From Caenorhabditis elegans (taxonomy: Eukaryota > Nematoda > Chromadorea > Rhabditida > Rhabditidae): a stretch of 64,000 nucleotides of DNA. The stretch is from contig NC_003284.9 of assembly GCF_000002985.6 (NCBI RefSeq), forward strand, positions 12,400,001-12,464,000. The letters are read 5' to 3'. Positions within the stretch are counted from its first letter, which is position 1. Each line of letters begins with the position of its first letter. This document shows positions 54,765 to 64,000 of this stretch, piece by piece. The translations under genes were made by a program, and so were the position numbers. The notes beneath the pieces are model-generated. The model was not told where the DNA came from. It made no database searches and saw nothing but the letters and a program-made list of their open reading frames with translations.

Positions 54765-57637
54765 ATGCCGGTTAGAATCGATTTGAGCTCCAATGCATCG
54801 GTCAGACTGCTCAGTGTCAACGATGAGAACACCGCATGCGCATATTTGGCAAATCTCTACATTCCAATCTTCTCCCTAGATTCTGGAAAGGTGATTCGTC
54901 GCTATGAGGTGCCCAACCAGATTGCTGGAATTCATTTCAGTTTCAATAAGAAATGTGAGAAAGAGATTTAAAATAAAAATGAAATAAATTGTTAAATTTC
55001 AGCTGTAATCTACGCGGTCGACGATTCATTTGGACTTCACACTTTTGATTTCCGCACCGACTCGAAGAAGAAGCATCGCATGAACCCAGAGTCTGAGAAT
55101 CACAACGTCGTCTGCACTGCATTGTCGTCGAACAGCACAACTATTGCAGTCGCTAGCTCCGAGTTTGGAGGTGGAATCCTTGACGTTCGGGGTTCTCGAC
55201 GTCGTGAGCATCATCATCATGTTGTTTCACTTTACGACCTGCGTTACCCGAATGATCCAATTACTAGCTACTTCGTAAGTGTGTCATCAAGATGGAATTT
55301 CAGTGTTGGGTTGGGTTTATCGCCTGTAGAGACTCAAATTGTTCCGGAAAAATCAAAACTTTAAAAAAGTTGCAAAATGACAGATAAAATATCAAATTTT
55401 GCATTATTTTCCGTGCTCTGGAAGTTGCGAAATAGCTTTTATGTAATTCTTATCCTTTGTGGTACATTTTAGTCGTTTTTTCTTTTGTTAATTATAGTAC
55501 ATTTAAAGTCAATAGGTAACCAAAATGACCAAAACATTACCTGTCGGCCTAAAATGTACTTTATGTTACAAAAAATTGAGATAAACGACTGCAATGAAAA
55601 ATGATTGTTAAATAAAAATAAATTTCGGATCGCTGCGACACGGAAAAATTTGAAAAATTGGAGGTTTTAGCTAAAATTAGGCAACTTTTATCGAAATTTT
55701 GAACCGCAATATACATTTTTAAAACAAAAGTTGAGAAGTCTTATTACTAATTGTAAATTCGTTCAGTCTGGCACATTTCAAGTATATACAAGTAAAAATC
55801 GCAAAATCGATTAACACAACCACAATAATCATCAGACTTTGAAAAAAATTTTGTATTTTTTGTCATTATATATTGGCAACAAAATTATAGTACGATATTT
55901 AAAAAAATCACAAATTTTTTTTTTTCAGAAACGGCTCAAATCGTCAGTAACAAGTATGGAGTTTTACTTGAACGGAAACGATCTGATCCTAGGAGATGAG
56001 AGCGGCTCCATCAAGTCGTTTGACTGTCAACTTCGAGATGAAGATAATGCTGTTCGGTGGGAGCGCTGGGCAACGGGACCCATCTCCAAAGTTGGAGTGA
56101 TCAACAAGCGAATTGTGTATGGAATCTCCCGACAATCTCAAGCTTCAGTATTTGTTGACAGTAAAGGAAAATTGGAGGTTCTCTATGGAAGTGTCACTGA
56201 AAGCGCCGATGATCCAGTTGTTGGGACTTCAAAGTGAGTTTTTGTAGTAAATTGATCGCAACTCTAAATCAAAAAAAAAACATTTCAGAGCATATTACAA
56301 GGATCCAGAATGGTGCATTGGGCTCATCAAAGGAGTGAACGACGATATTCCATTGGTGGGGGTTCATGGTGTCAAGAAGAAGAAAATTGTAAGGGTTTAA
56401 GTCTCAAATCAAACTGAATTGCAACTGAAACTTTTCTTCCAGATCTCTATGACAGCAATGAACCAAGATGGTGTCCGTCAAGAGAAGCCAATGTTGAGCT
56501 ACAAAGGTCACAAAGGAGAAGTGAAGTGCATGGCCGCAACCAAGGATCTTCTGCTCACCGGCGGAGAAGATGGAAAAGTTATTGTGCAGATTGCCAATTT
56601 TAAGTAAGTATACTTTGAGAAGGACAGGAAACTAATGTAATAGATGCTAAAAATTAGAAACAAATCAGAGTTTGAAAAATCATTTGATAAAACAATGAAA
56701 CCATTGAACAATTTCTATTGCATTGCCAGATTTTTTGATATGCGATTTTTAGATTTTTATTAACCTCTAAAAAGTTGAAGTTGATTATTTTCATTCGCAA
56801 GTTGATTGAGCATGAAAAACAACCATTTTAAATTATAAATTGTAACTTTTATAGTGCCTTAAAATATTCAAAATTGCCAGTTCAAAATGTTTTTAAAAAA
56901 CTTCGAAGTTATGTTTTTTTGAACCATTTTGGGTCTAAAATAACAATGTATCAAACTTCAGTACTCCACCAATATCCATTAAAGCAGCACATTTACACCT
57001 TGAAAATCAGAAAGTGTTTACATTTTCCATATTCACTGTAGATCTTGCCATCAAAAACTTAAATGCATATCGCATAACAACTTTTATTTTCAGAAACCCC
57101 AAGTTTGGCGATGACAACATTAACCACCACCGTCTGACACTGAACCGTGGCAATTTGGCAGAACTTAAAGACAAAGGTCTCGAGAAAGACGATGAAGCTA
57201 TCTCCGAATCTGATGATTCCGAGTCGGATGATGGATCAAAGCCAAGTACATCTGCATCTGCATCAGTGTCTTCTTCTTCGAAACATAAGAAGGACAAACA
57301 CGACATTCCATCAACTTCATCGGCAGCTTCTACTTCGTCATCTTCTTCATCCAAACATGAAACAAAAGAGGAGCGCAAAGCACGAAAGGAAAAGGAACGT
57401 GAACGAGCGGAAAAGAAGGCTAAGAAGGAGAAAGATGGTCATCGGGAGGAGGAAAAGCCCAAGAAGAAGGATAAAAAGCACGAAACTGAGGAGGAACGCG
57501 CGGAACGTAAGCGAAAGGAAAAGAAAGAAAAGGAGCGTCAGGAGAGAAAAGAGAAGGAACACGATGAGCAAAAGAAAAGACACCGCGACAATGAAGAGGG
57601 AGCTGGATCGAGCTCTAAACGGTCCAAAGCTCCATAG
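54765..57637 (+). CDS. WD-repeat protein with Lys/Glu-rich C-terminal tail
   Basis: Six exons: 54765-54954, 55003-55274, 55929-56233, 56289-56388, 56443-56603, 57094-57637; 523 residues, all phases closing. Residues 1 to about 345 carry degenerate WD-type blades: IHFSFNKKSVIYAVDDSFG then LHTFDFRTD; ALSSNSTTIAVAS..VSLYDLRYP; MEFYLNGNDLILGDESGSIK; GHKGEVKCM..LLLTGGEDGKVIV. The order fits a single seven-blade propeller with unusual blades. From about residue 360 the tail is Ser/Asp-rich and then a long KE/KKDKKHE-type charged region (about 430-510) ending SSSKRSKAP, typical of nuclear proteins. No subfamily (such as WDR89-like) could be fixed by eye. Confidence 0.88.
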
Positions 57638-58175
57638 GCAATTCATAATTTTTGTTTTATATTTATTTATTTATTTATCACTTTCAACCCCAGTTCTTCT
57701 CCCAAAAGCCTTATCATTTTTCGCCCATTTAAATTAAGTTATAATTTATTGAAATTATAATATCATAGAACAAAATTTCGCTCATCCCAAGCATTTCTTT
57801 ATTGATTTTTTGTTAAATTTACACCAGTCTTACTTTCAGTCTCGGATCTCCTTGCAACTATTGATCCCCATGATTCAAATTTATTGAGCATTCCTCAGAC
57901 AGATCTACCTAAAAGTCTATTTTTTGTTGAATAAATTGCAATTGAAAAATGGGTAAAACTTTGAAATTAGTCTTAACCACTTATGTTGGAATAACACTTT
58001 ACATTAAAATCTGAGTCTAACAATTATTAAGAAAAAAAATCTGAGTCTAACAATTATTATTATTATATTTAGTTTCATTTAACTTCCAATAACACCATTC
58101 TACCAGAGTGCTAGAGTGCTGCTATAGATGTTTGCCTTTATGTAAATGAACTCGATTAATAATGCAAAAAACTTA
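57638..58175. other. 3' UTR and convergent intergenic spacer
   Basis: Follows the WD gene stop. A TTTA-repeat tract at about 57,660-57,680 and an AATAAA-like region near 57,930 (GAATAAATTG) are the only marks. A T-rich run just below the tRNA on the minus strand (58165-58170) serves as its Pol III terminator. Confidence 0.5.
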
Positions 58176-58247
58176 TGGAGGTATGGGGAATTGAACCCCA
58201 GCCCTCTCCCATGCTAAGGGAGCGCTCTACCACTGAGCTATACCCCC
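58176..58247 (-). tRNA. tRNA-Ala (anticodon AGC)
   Basis: A 72-nt cloverleaf without intron. The acceptor stem GGGGGTA pairs with TACCTCC and includes the G3:U70 wobble that identifies alanine tRNAs. D arm TAGCTCAGTGGTAGAGC; anticodon stem CTCCC/GGGAG around TTAGCAT; T arm GGGGTTCAATTCCCC (box B). The discriminator is A, and a run of six T follows the 3' end. Confidence 0.97.
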
Positions 58248-59068
58248 AGATGACAACAGGTGTCAATTGGATGTTGAGATTCCCGGTAGAACATTCCACG
58301 GAATTTAGGTCTTTGCGATTGTCATCAACGACAGGGAAAACTATCGCAAGTCAACATATAGACAGGTTTTTCCGTATAAATTGCATCACAGCGCGCAATA
58401 AAGCAAATATAGAAAAGTATCTTTCAAATTGAGTACGAGTTTCTTATTCAATACTGTCATTGGTTGCTGTGTTCCTTCAAAATTTCAACTACACATGTTG
58501 TACAAAATAATTATTACAAAAGTAAGAAGATAATAGCATTCTCCGTTAGCCAAGTTGCAATGAAAATTAAATTAAACAGTATGTGCAAATGTTCATAAAA
58601 GAATTATAACCAAAAAGCAGTAATTGTAACCACGACGCCTAATATCTTTAAATTAGTTAATTACTGTTAAATGAAATTGGTTATATGATATCATTTAAAA
58701 CAAAACTTGTTCTACACAGAAAACAAAAAAAATGTTTTCAAAATATTTGCCTCGTTATTCCAATTTTACATTTAAAAAATCAGATAATTATTTGATATTT
58801 ATTTTCCTGACTTTAGAAAAACTTACTATTAAAACACTATCTAATTGAAAAAAAAACTATTGATTAGAAAAATAGTATGACTGATCAGATCGATGTTTCT
58901 TTTACATACTGGGGACCGTTTTTACTGTTTCAATACGTTTTATGAAAGAACTGCCTTAGCCCTTTCCAGATCGAAGTAAATTATTTTTTATTGAATCACA
59001 TTGTGAGTATCGGTAATAATAGAACTGGAACTTATGCTTTGAGATCGGAAGATAAACAATTATCACGC
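58248..59068. other. AT-rich spacer between tRNA and the nuclear receptor gene
   Basis: No ORF or RNA gene seen. It presumably contains the receptor 3' UTR. Confidence 0.5.
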
Positions 59069-61486
59069 TCAATTAGTTGTGTGACGAGGTGATTCACTTG
59101 AGGATACAGTGATCGGTTGAGCTGCTGATCCAGAAGGTTGGAATGAGGGGTAAAATCCGTTGAAGAAAGTGTCAAATGGAGTTTTACGAGGCGGGGATCC
59201 AGAATCTCGACGATTTCGCTTGTGCTGCACATCTGACATAAATTTGGTGAGCATTATGATTTGACAAAAAAAAACCAACTTTCTGGAAGCATTCCAATTT
59301 CCAGACATCGTTTCATTCGACAACTCCGACAAATCTTCCGATACCCAGTTCCATCGCGGCTTGCATTATTGCACCGTTGGTTCCTCTTACAGACATATCG
59401 TTTGTCATCGCTGATAGTTCTTCTGAAATTTTATGATGGGGTTTTTTAACTTAACAGTTTTCTGTGTAGCACACAGGCTTTATTGAGTCATACTGGTTTG
59501 AACTGAAGCATTGACAACGAAATAAAATTAAACAGTGTGTTTTAACATTTACAAGCATTCAAAACATCAAAACAAATCATCATCAAAAATGTAGTAGCGA
59601 TAATTGTTTTAATATGATACTTTGAAAAAAGTTATAAGATGGTTTAAAGTCAGAAAAAAGTAATCCTTAAAGCTGCGAATATTACAAAAATTTTTGACGC
59701 GCTTGACAAATTGATTTTTGTTTCAATTCTGTTCATTTAACTACAAAACAATTAAAATTAACCTTCAATCGCTGCGACACGCAAAGTTTTTAAATCAAAG
59801 ATTTCAGCTAAGCTTATCTAATATTTTAAAAAACCGTAAAATGTTTTTTTTTGAGACGTTTTCTAGAGTTCTCAAGTCTCAAACAGCAAAAGGCCATCTA
59901 AATACACTTGCATTATGAGCTTTCTTACCTGAAAAACGCAGCACATGCGGCGCATGTACGGGCTCCAAAGTGAAGCCCGTTAGCATGAGTTGACAAACAC
60001 ACTTGACAGTCATGCAAAGCACCCGGTGGCTGAAACTCCATTCTCTTTCCGCTAGCATCAAATTTTCTGTAATCAATGTGCCCGTCGATTGGTGGCTGAA
60101 ATTTTTGGTGTTTAGATTTTGTTAATTGTGAAGAGATTACAGTTCTCATTTCTTGCTTGAAGTTTGTGCCCATGTCAAGTGGTGCCGGATAGAATTGTGG
60201 ATGAAAAGGTAAAACGTCTTCTCGCATTCTAAACTTATCAGTTGATATTTTACAACTGTCTTTAAAAGTCGATCTACCTGGGCTGCTCAAATGATTTCTC
60301 CGCTAATAATGGAGGTGGAAATGTAAATTGTTGCGGTTGTTGTAGCTGTTGGTCTGATTTTTTGAGATTTTTTAGAGTTGAATCGTCTGAAGACTCCTGT
60401 TTAGGAACTGCTGTGAAATCTACATTTGCGTCAAATTTCAGTTCAGAATCGTATTTAACAGGGTATTCCACAGACAACACTGGTGGCTTATCCTGGATGT
60501 TTTCCGAACTGTGTTTGATTGTACTTTGAACCGTGTTTTCAATGTCCTTAGGTTTTGTAGAGTTTGTATTTGTTGAAAACGGGTGAGGAGCATGTGTCAA
60601 ATTGAAACCATCCATGGTAGTCATTGAATTGTGCAATGGGAACGACTGTGCAAATGCTTGGCCTGTGAACTGAGATCCGAATGGATTAGGGAAGAATGCG
60701 TTTCGTTGGAAGCCATTAAAACGCTGGTACTCGGTAAAGTCTGGGAATTGAAGTCCTGAAATTCAAAAAATGAAGATCAGAAAATAAAGAAAAGATATAT
60801 ATCCAGAAACTTTTATCCTGAGCTGGGTAAGTATTTATTAATTTTCCCAAACTTAAAATATGACAGAGATTGCAGCTCTAGTTTGAAGTATTTCAAATGA
60901 CCGACCATTTGCCGCATTTTCTCAAGAAACACTAGCAGCTTTATAACGAACCATACTATCTCGCAGCTTTTCTCCCAATTGTAGTATCTTTTAAATCATC
61001 TCCTACTTTAACCAACTTTACTCAACTTTTCTAAAGTTTGCAGTGGGCATTGCTAAAGTTGCTCAATTTTGGAATGGGCATTGCTAAAGTTGGTAGAGAT
61101 TTTTCGGCAAATTGGTGAGTACTTTTAGCAATTACTTTTCGTTTTTTTTTTCAAATTATATGTAAACTGAGTGATAATGTACTGATCGATCCCACTTACA
61201 AAAAATTTCAGCCATACAATTACGAATTCTTGAAATTTTTTGACTTAAATGGAAATCAATAAAAAACGAATCACAGCCCTAGTTTTGTTCTGACAAACAT
61301 CTCACCGATTCTTGGAAAGAAATGAGTCATGAACGGAGCCGTTTGTTGATGTGCAGCATCATTATCAAACTCTCCTGGATTTCCATCAGTCTGTTCACCA
61401 CTTGGCCGGCCACCGAATGCAGGAGGAAAAGGGCCCCATGGCTGTTGAGGAACGTTGTTGTTCGGTTGCTCCAATTTATCCGTCAT
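59069..61486 (-). CDS. nuclear hormone receptor with C-terminal DNA-binding domain and no ligand-binding domain
   Basis: Six exons, 5' to 3': 61486-61306, 60755-60278, 60228-60141, 60095-59929, 59422-59280, 59232-59069; 406 residues with all phases closing (the last intron is only 47 bp). Residues 1 to about 275 are Pro/Gln/Ser/Asn-rich without a domain. The two-zinc DNA-binding domain spans about 278-355: CQVC..CAACAAFFRR with a nematode-type P-box, then VCKRNQRC..ICRSCRMKRCLEIGM. After PENVQHKRNRRDSG only about 50 residues follow, ending SPRHTTN, so the ligand-binding domain is absent. ODR-7 has the same layout among worm receptors. Start taken as MTDKLEQ (61486), just after a CTTTAG acceptor near 61,516; the frame is open to 61,639. 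I cannot give the nhr number. Confidence 0.92.
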
Positions 61487-63761
61487 AGTCTTGATGAGTT
61501 CAGTTGAAATTCTAAAGTTTGGAAAAATGCCGGGTATGCATTGAAAGTGTGGAATCAACATTTGACATGCCATACAATATGAACCGTACATCAGTCCATA
61601 CGAATAAATTAACAATCCCTCAGTGTCCGGTACTATCATTTTTGAAAGGAAATAGCTGTAATATATTGTAAAAAAATGTTGTTATGCCGTTTTCAAAAGA
61701 AAGAGTAAAACCAGAAGATGTCAGTGTTATTGAAATAATTTAACAAGACCTCCAGTGTCAATTTGATCAGAATGAACTTTTGTATCCAAATCTCAAAAGT
61801 GCATTCCAAAATAGATATCGTTTTAAAGATCTAACTGGTTCCCGATATCTCAAAACGCCGAGAATCTGTTAGATTATGCAAATTGTATCTACCGTAGCTC
61901 AATCAGAAACGGATTTTTGTGACAAACAAAATGGCCAAAATTTGTAGTCGAAGATACAAATGGTTTTAACATGTGAGTAAAATTTTTTAATTCGTTTGGT
62001 TTAGTTTTCAGAAAAATGATAAAGATTTTTTGAGAATTGAAAAAACACAAAGAATTCAAAGAAGGTTATGAAAAAAACGCTTTGATTTTAAAACAAAAAT
62101 GAGAATGTTTAGTTTTATAAGGTAACCTTCATTTCCTTTGCTGTTTTAATAATAAATCGTCTTAAATATTACTGTTAACGGTGATGAAATGTATACTTAA
62201 TAACTAAATCAGGTTTTCTGTTTAATGCTAAAAATGTTTTGTGGAGCATTTTAACACTGTTAGTAAGCTGATTTTGTGCGCGGTACAGGTATAATCATAA
62301 CAGATCATAATAATTTTTCATGATCAAAAGTTGGATAGAAGAAGGGACGACTCAGAATTTGAGTTTACAAAATCAAAAAATTCTGAGCCATTACTTTACG
62401 ATTAGGCTTTTTGGAATTAAGGTTGGGATGAGTCTATAAAGTTTGTATTAACCACACAAGTCTTCTAACACTTGGTAGTTTAAGAATTTCTAGCAGAAAA
62501 TCTAACATCAACCTAGAAAGAGATGAACGAATATAAACTTGTTCGAACCATGAATGTGTCGATTTATATGATCTCGGAAGAAAAATGTAATATTTCGATA
62601 CATTTTCTTGTATCTTCCTCCCTATTTGGTTACAATCCAGGATGCCATTTTGCAGTACGTATACTTCAATTCTTATAGTCACACAGACAAAAATTGGCAT
62701 TTACACGGGCGCACAACAACAAGAGCAATCACAATAATTTGTGGACAAACACAAAATGTTGTACGAGCGGGGACGGTAGCGGACAATAAAGACAGAATGT
62801 TCAAAACTGACCGGAAGCTGACCAAACTGGATACACAGTTTTAGTATTGATTGGGATGGAAACTGATATTTTGTTATTCAATACAGCGGAAAATAGTGTA
62901 GGAGTCAAATTGGTGATAACTCGAAAACAATCGCAGAAGATGTGTGAAGAGGCGTGGCGAGCACCTACCGTAGGAATAAGGGGCTCAGTGAAGGTAACAA
63001 CGTCATCTGCCAATCATGAAGTTTCTGAAATAAATTATTTCTAAATTTTACACATTGATTGATTAGAAATTATTAGACTTAACAATCGGAGGTGGTTTTT
63101 TTCCCGAAACTTGACATCACCAAACATTTCATAGACTACAACTTTGCACAATAAACTTTAATACCAACGTTTTTGAACATATCAGTTATTCTGATTTTTT
63201 ATATATTTTTACGTGAACATATTTTTTGTCGGTAGTTTTATTTCACTAAATGCCAACAAGATAGTGACGACAACTTGGAAAATCATATTTATTTTTTGAT
63301 TTAAATCTACAAAAATGTCAAATTTTAAAAATACTTCGAAACTGTTGGGAGACTTCTGGCAGTAATCAAAAAAAATTTAGCACACTGACAAGAAGGGCAT
63401 CTAAGGTGTGGAATCAAATAAGCTAGTTTAAAATTATTTTTTTATTGCAATTTCGTTTTGAGTACTGTAAAAATTGTTATAAATAAATTTTGCATTTCAA
63501 AATATTTGTCAACTTCTGTTTACATCTTTCTGATTGAAAGTTAATATTCTTCAGCCAATATTGACAACCCTGAAGTAAGTTTTTTTAAGTTTACCAATTA
63601 CTTTATCAATTAAAAAAAGTGCTTTACCGCATATTTTTGAAAGTTTGTATTCCATCTTTCGAAGTTCTATTTATTATAGCCTATAAAAATTAACAGCTTA
63701 ACTTCAGTTGCCTATCAGTTATTTTCTTCAACAAATAAACAGTCAGAGACTATTTGCGGAA
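61487..63761. other. upstream region of the receptor gene; ambiguous ORFs on both strands
   Basis: Mostly AT-rich. A GC-richer block at about 62,690-63,045 is open on the plus strand (62,847-63,044, ending SSANHEVSEINYF) and on the minus strand (63,013-62,801, MADDVVTFTEPLIPT before a GTAGGT donor). Neither has full splice support. Confidence 0.3.
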
Positions 63762-63821
63762 ATGTCAAAATGGCGAAAGCTCAGCATTGTCCACATATCC
63801 TCGGTAGTTGATTTGAAATGA
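63762..63821 (+). promoter_or_regulatory. upstream ORF overlapping the start codon of the next gene
   Basis: A 19-codon ORF (MSKWRKLSIV..VVDLK) whose TGA overlaps the downstream ATG as ATGA. If both are on one messenger it could limit or couple translation of the main frame. Confidence 0.4.
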
Positions 63822-63912
63822 GAAAATTGTGCAATTGTCTCACCTGCCTGCTTATTATAATAATCCTTTCAATTACACTGGCTAACGCTCAAGATGAGCA
63901 GCACTCCCCTAG
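63818..63912 (+). CDS. first coding exon of a secreted or membrane protein (runs off the right edge)
   Basis: ATG at 63818 opens MRKLCNCLTCLLIIIILSIT then LANAQDEQHSP: a short positive N-terminus, a hydrophobic core and a likely signal-peptidase site after ANA. The exon ends CCTAG before a GTAATT donor at 63913. The exon ends two bases into a codon, so the gene continues beyond the window. No family can be assigned from 31 residues. Confidence 0.65.
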
Positions 63913-64000
63913 GTAATTCATTACATAAAATGTAATACATTTATACATTTAACTTTTCGTCAATGTTCTTTTGAACCAATATGTTCATAATTGTTTTCGA

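Noticed and set aside
57147..57737. 196-codon plus-strand ORF rich in Arg/Lys
   Set aside because: Out-of-frame shadow of the Lys/Glu-rich tail of the WD-repeat gene; the minus-strand 57,347-57,646 ORF is likewise a shadow.
58175..58432. 85-codon plus-strand ORF
   Set aside because: It begins inside the tRNA-Ala gene read on the wrong strand.

Overview
This window is nematode nuclear DNA, and every recognisable gene points to Caenorhabditis elegans, probably chromosome X. The base composition is AT-rich, introns are short with TTTTCAG acceptors, and interspersed foldback repeats are frequent. The gene order lin-2 (CASK-type MAGUK), med-1 (SKN-1 target GATA factor) and a TSC22-domain gene, all assigned from their protein sequences, supports that placement. 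All exon coordinates were read by eye and checked for reading-phase closure. No searches were run.

Layout. 1-14,025 (-): lin-2, 23 exons in the window, with only about the last four codons lost off the left edge. Its introns carry a possible nested one-pass membrane protein gene (5.65-6.0 kb), a 1.2 kb terminal-inverted-repeat element with 175-bp tandem repeats (11.5-12.8 kb), a 110-bp foldback and a GC-AG intron. 14.2-30.4 kb is gene-poor. It holds a 17-G tract just upstream of lin-2, several doubtful small ORFs, a convincing two-exon 70-codon gene at 25,983-26,527 (+), and a field of decayed minus-strand coding fragments (26.8-30.4 kb). 30,609-31,133 (+): intronless med-1 behind a cluster of SKN-1-type RTCAT cores. 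37,483-43,240 (+): the TSC22-box gene tsct-1, with an internal start and a 0.55 kb inverted-repeat element in an intron. 47.7-48.5 kb: a GGTCGC-palindrome element. 49,917-50,927 (+): an unrecognised acidic, probably nuclear protein with an RVxF motif.

51,356-54,316 (-): an Mpv17/PMP22 family membrane protein, with an unusual GCGA/TCGC-rich island in its large intron. It is head-to-head with 54,765-57,637 (+), a WD-repeat protein with a Lys/Glu-rich tail. 58,176-58,247 (-): tRNA-Ala(AGC). 59,069-61,486 (-): a nuclear receptor whose DNA-binding domain is C-terminal and which has no ligand-binding domain. 63,818 to the right edge (+): first coding exon of a secreted or signal-anchored protein, preceded by an overlapping upstream ORF.

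The genes are independent units rather than an operon. Functions touched are epithelial receptor sorting (lin-2), endomesoderm specification (med-1), transcriptional and kinase-scaffold regulation (tsct-1), organelle membranes (Mpv17-like) and nuclear-receptor regulation. The most novel point is the 26-kb small gene. It shares a PKK-[RK]F-x-VVPV motif with the N-terminus of TSCT-1, 11 kb away, and carries an exact RFxV kinase-docking motif.
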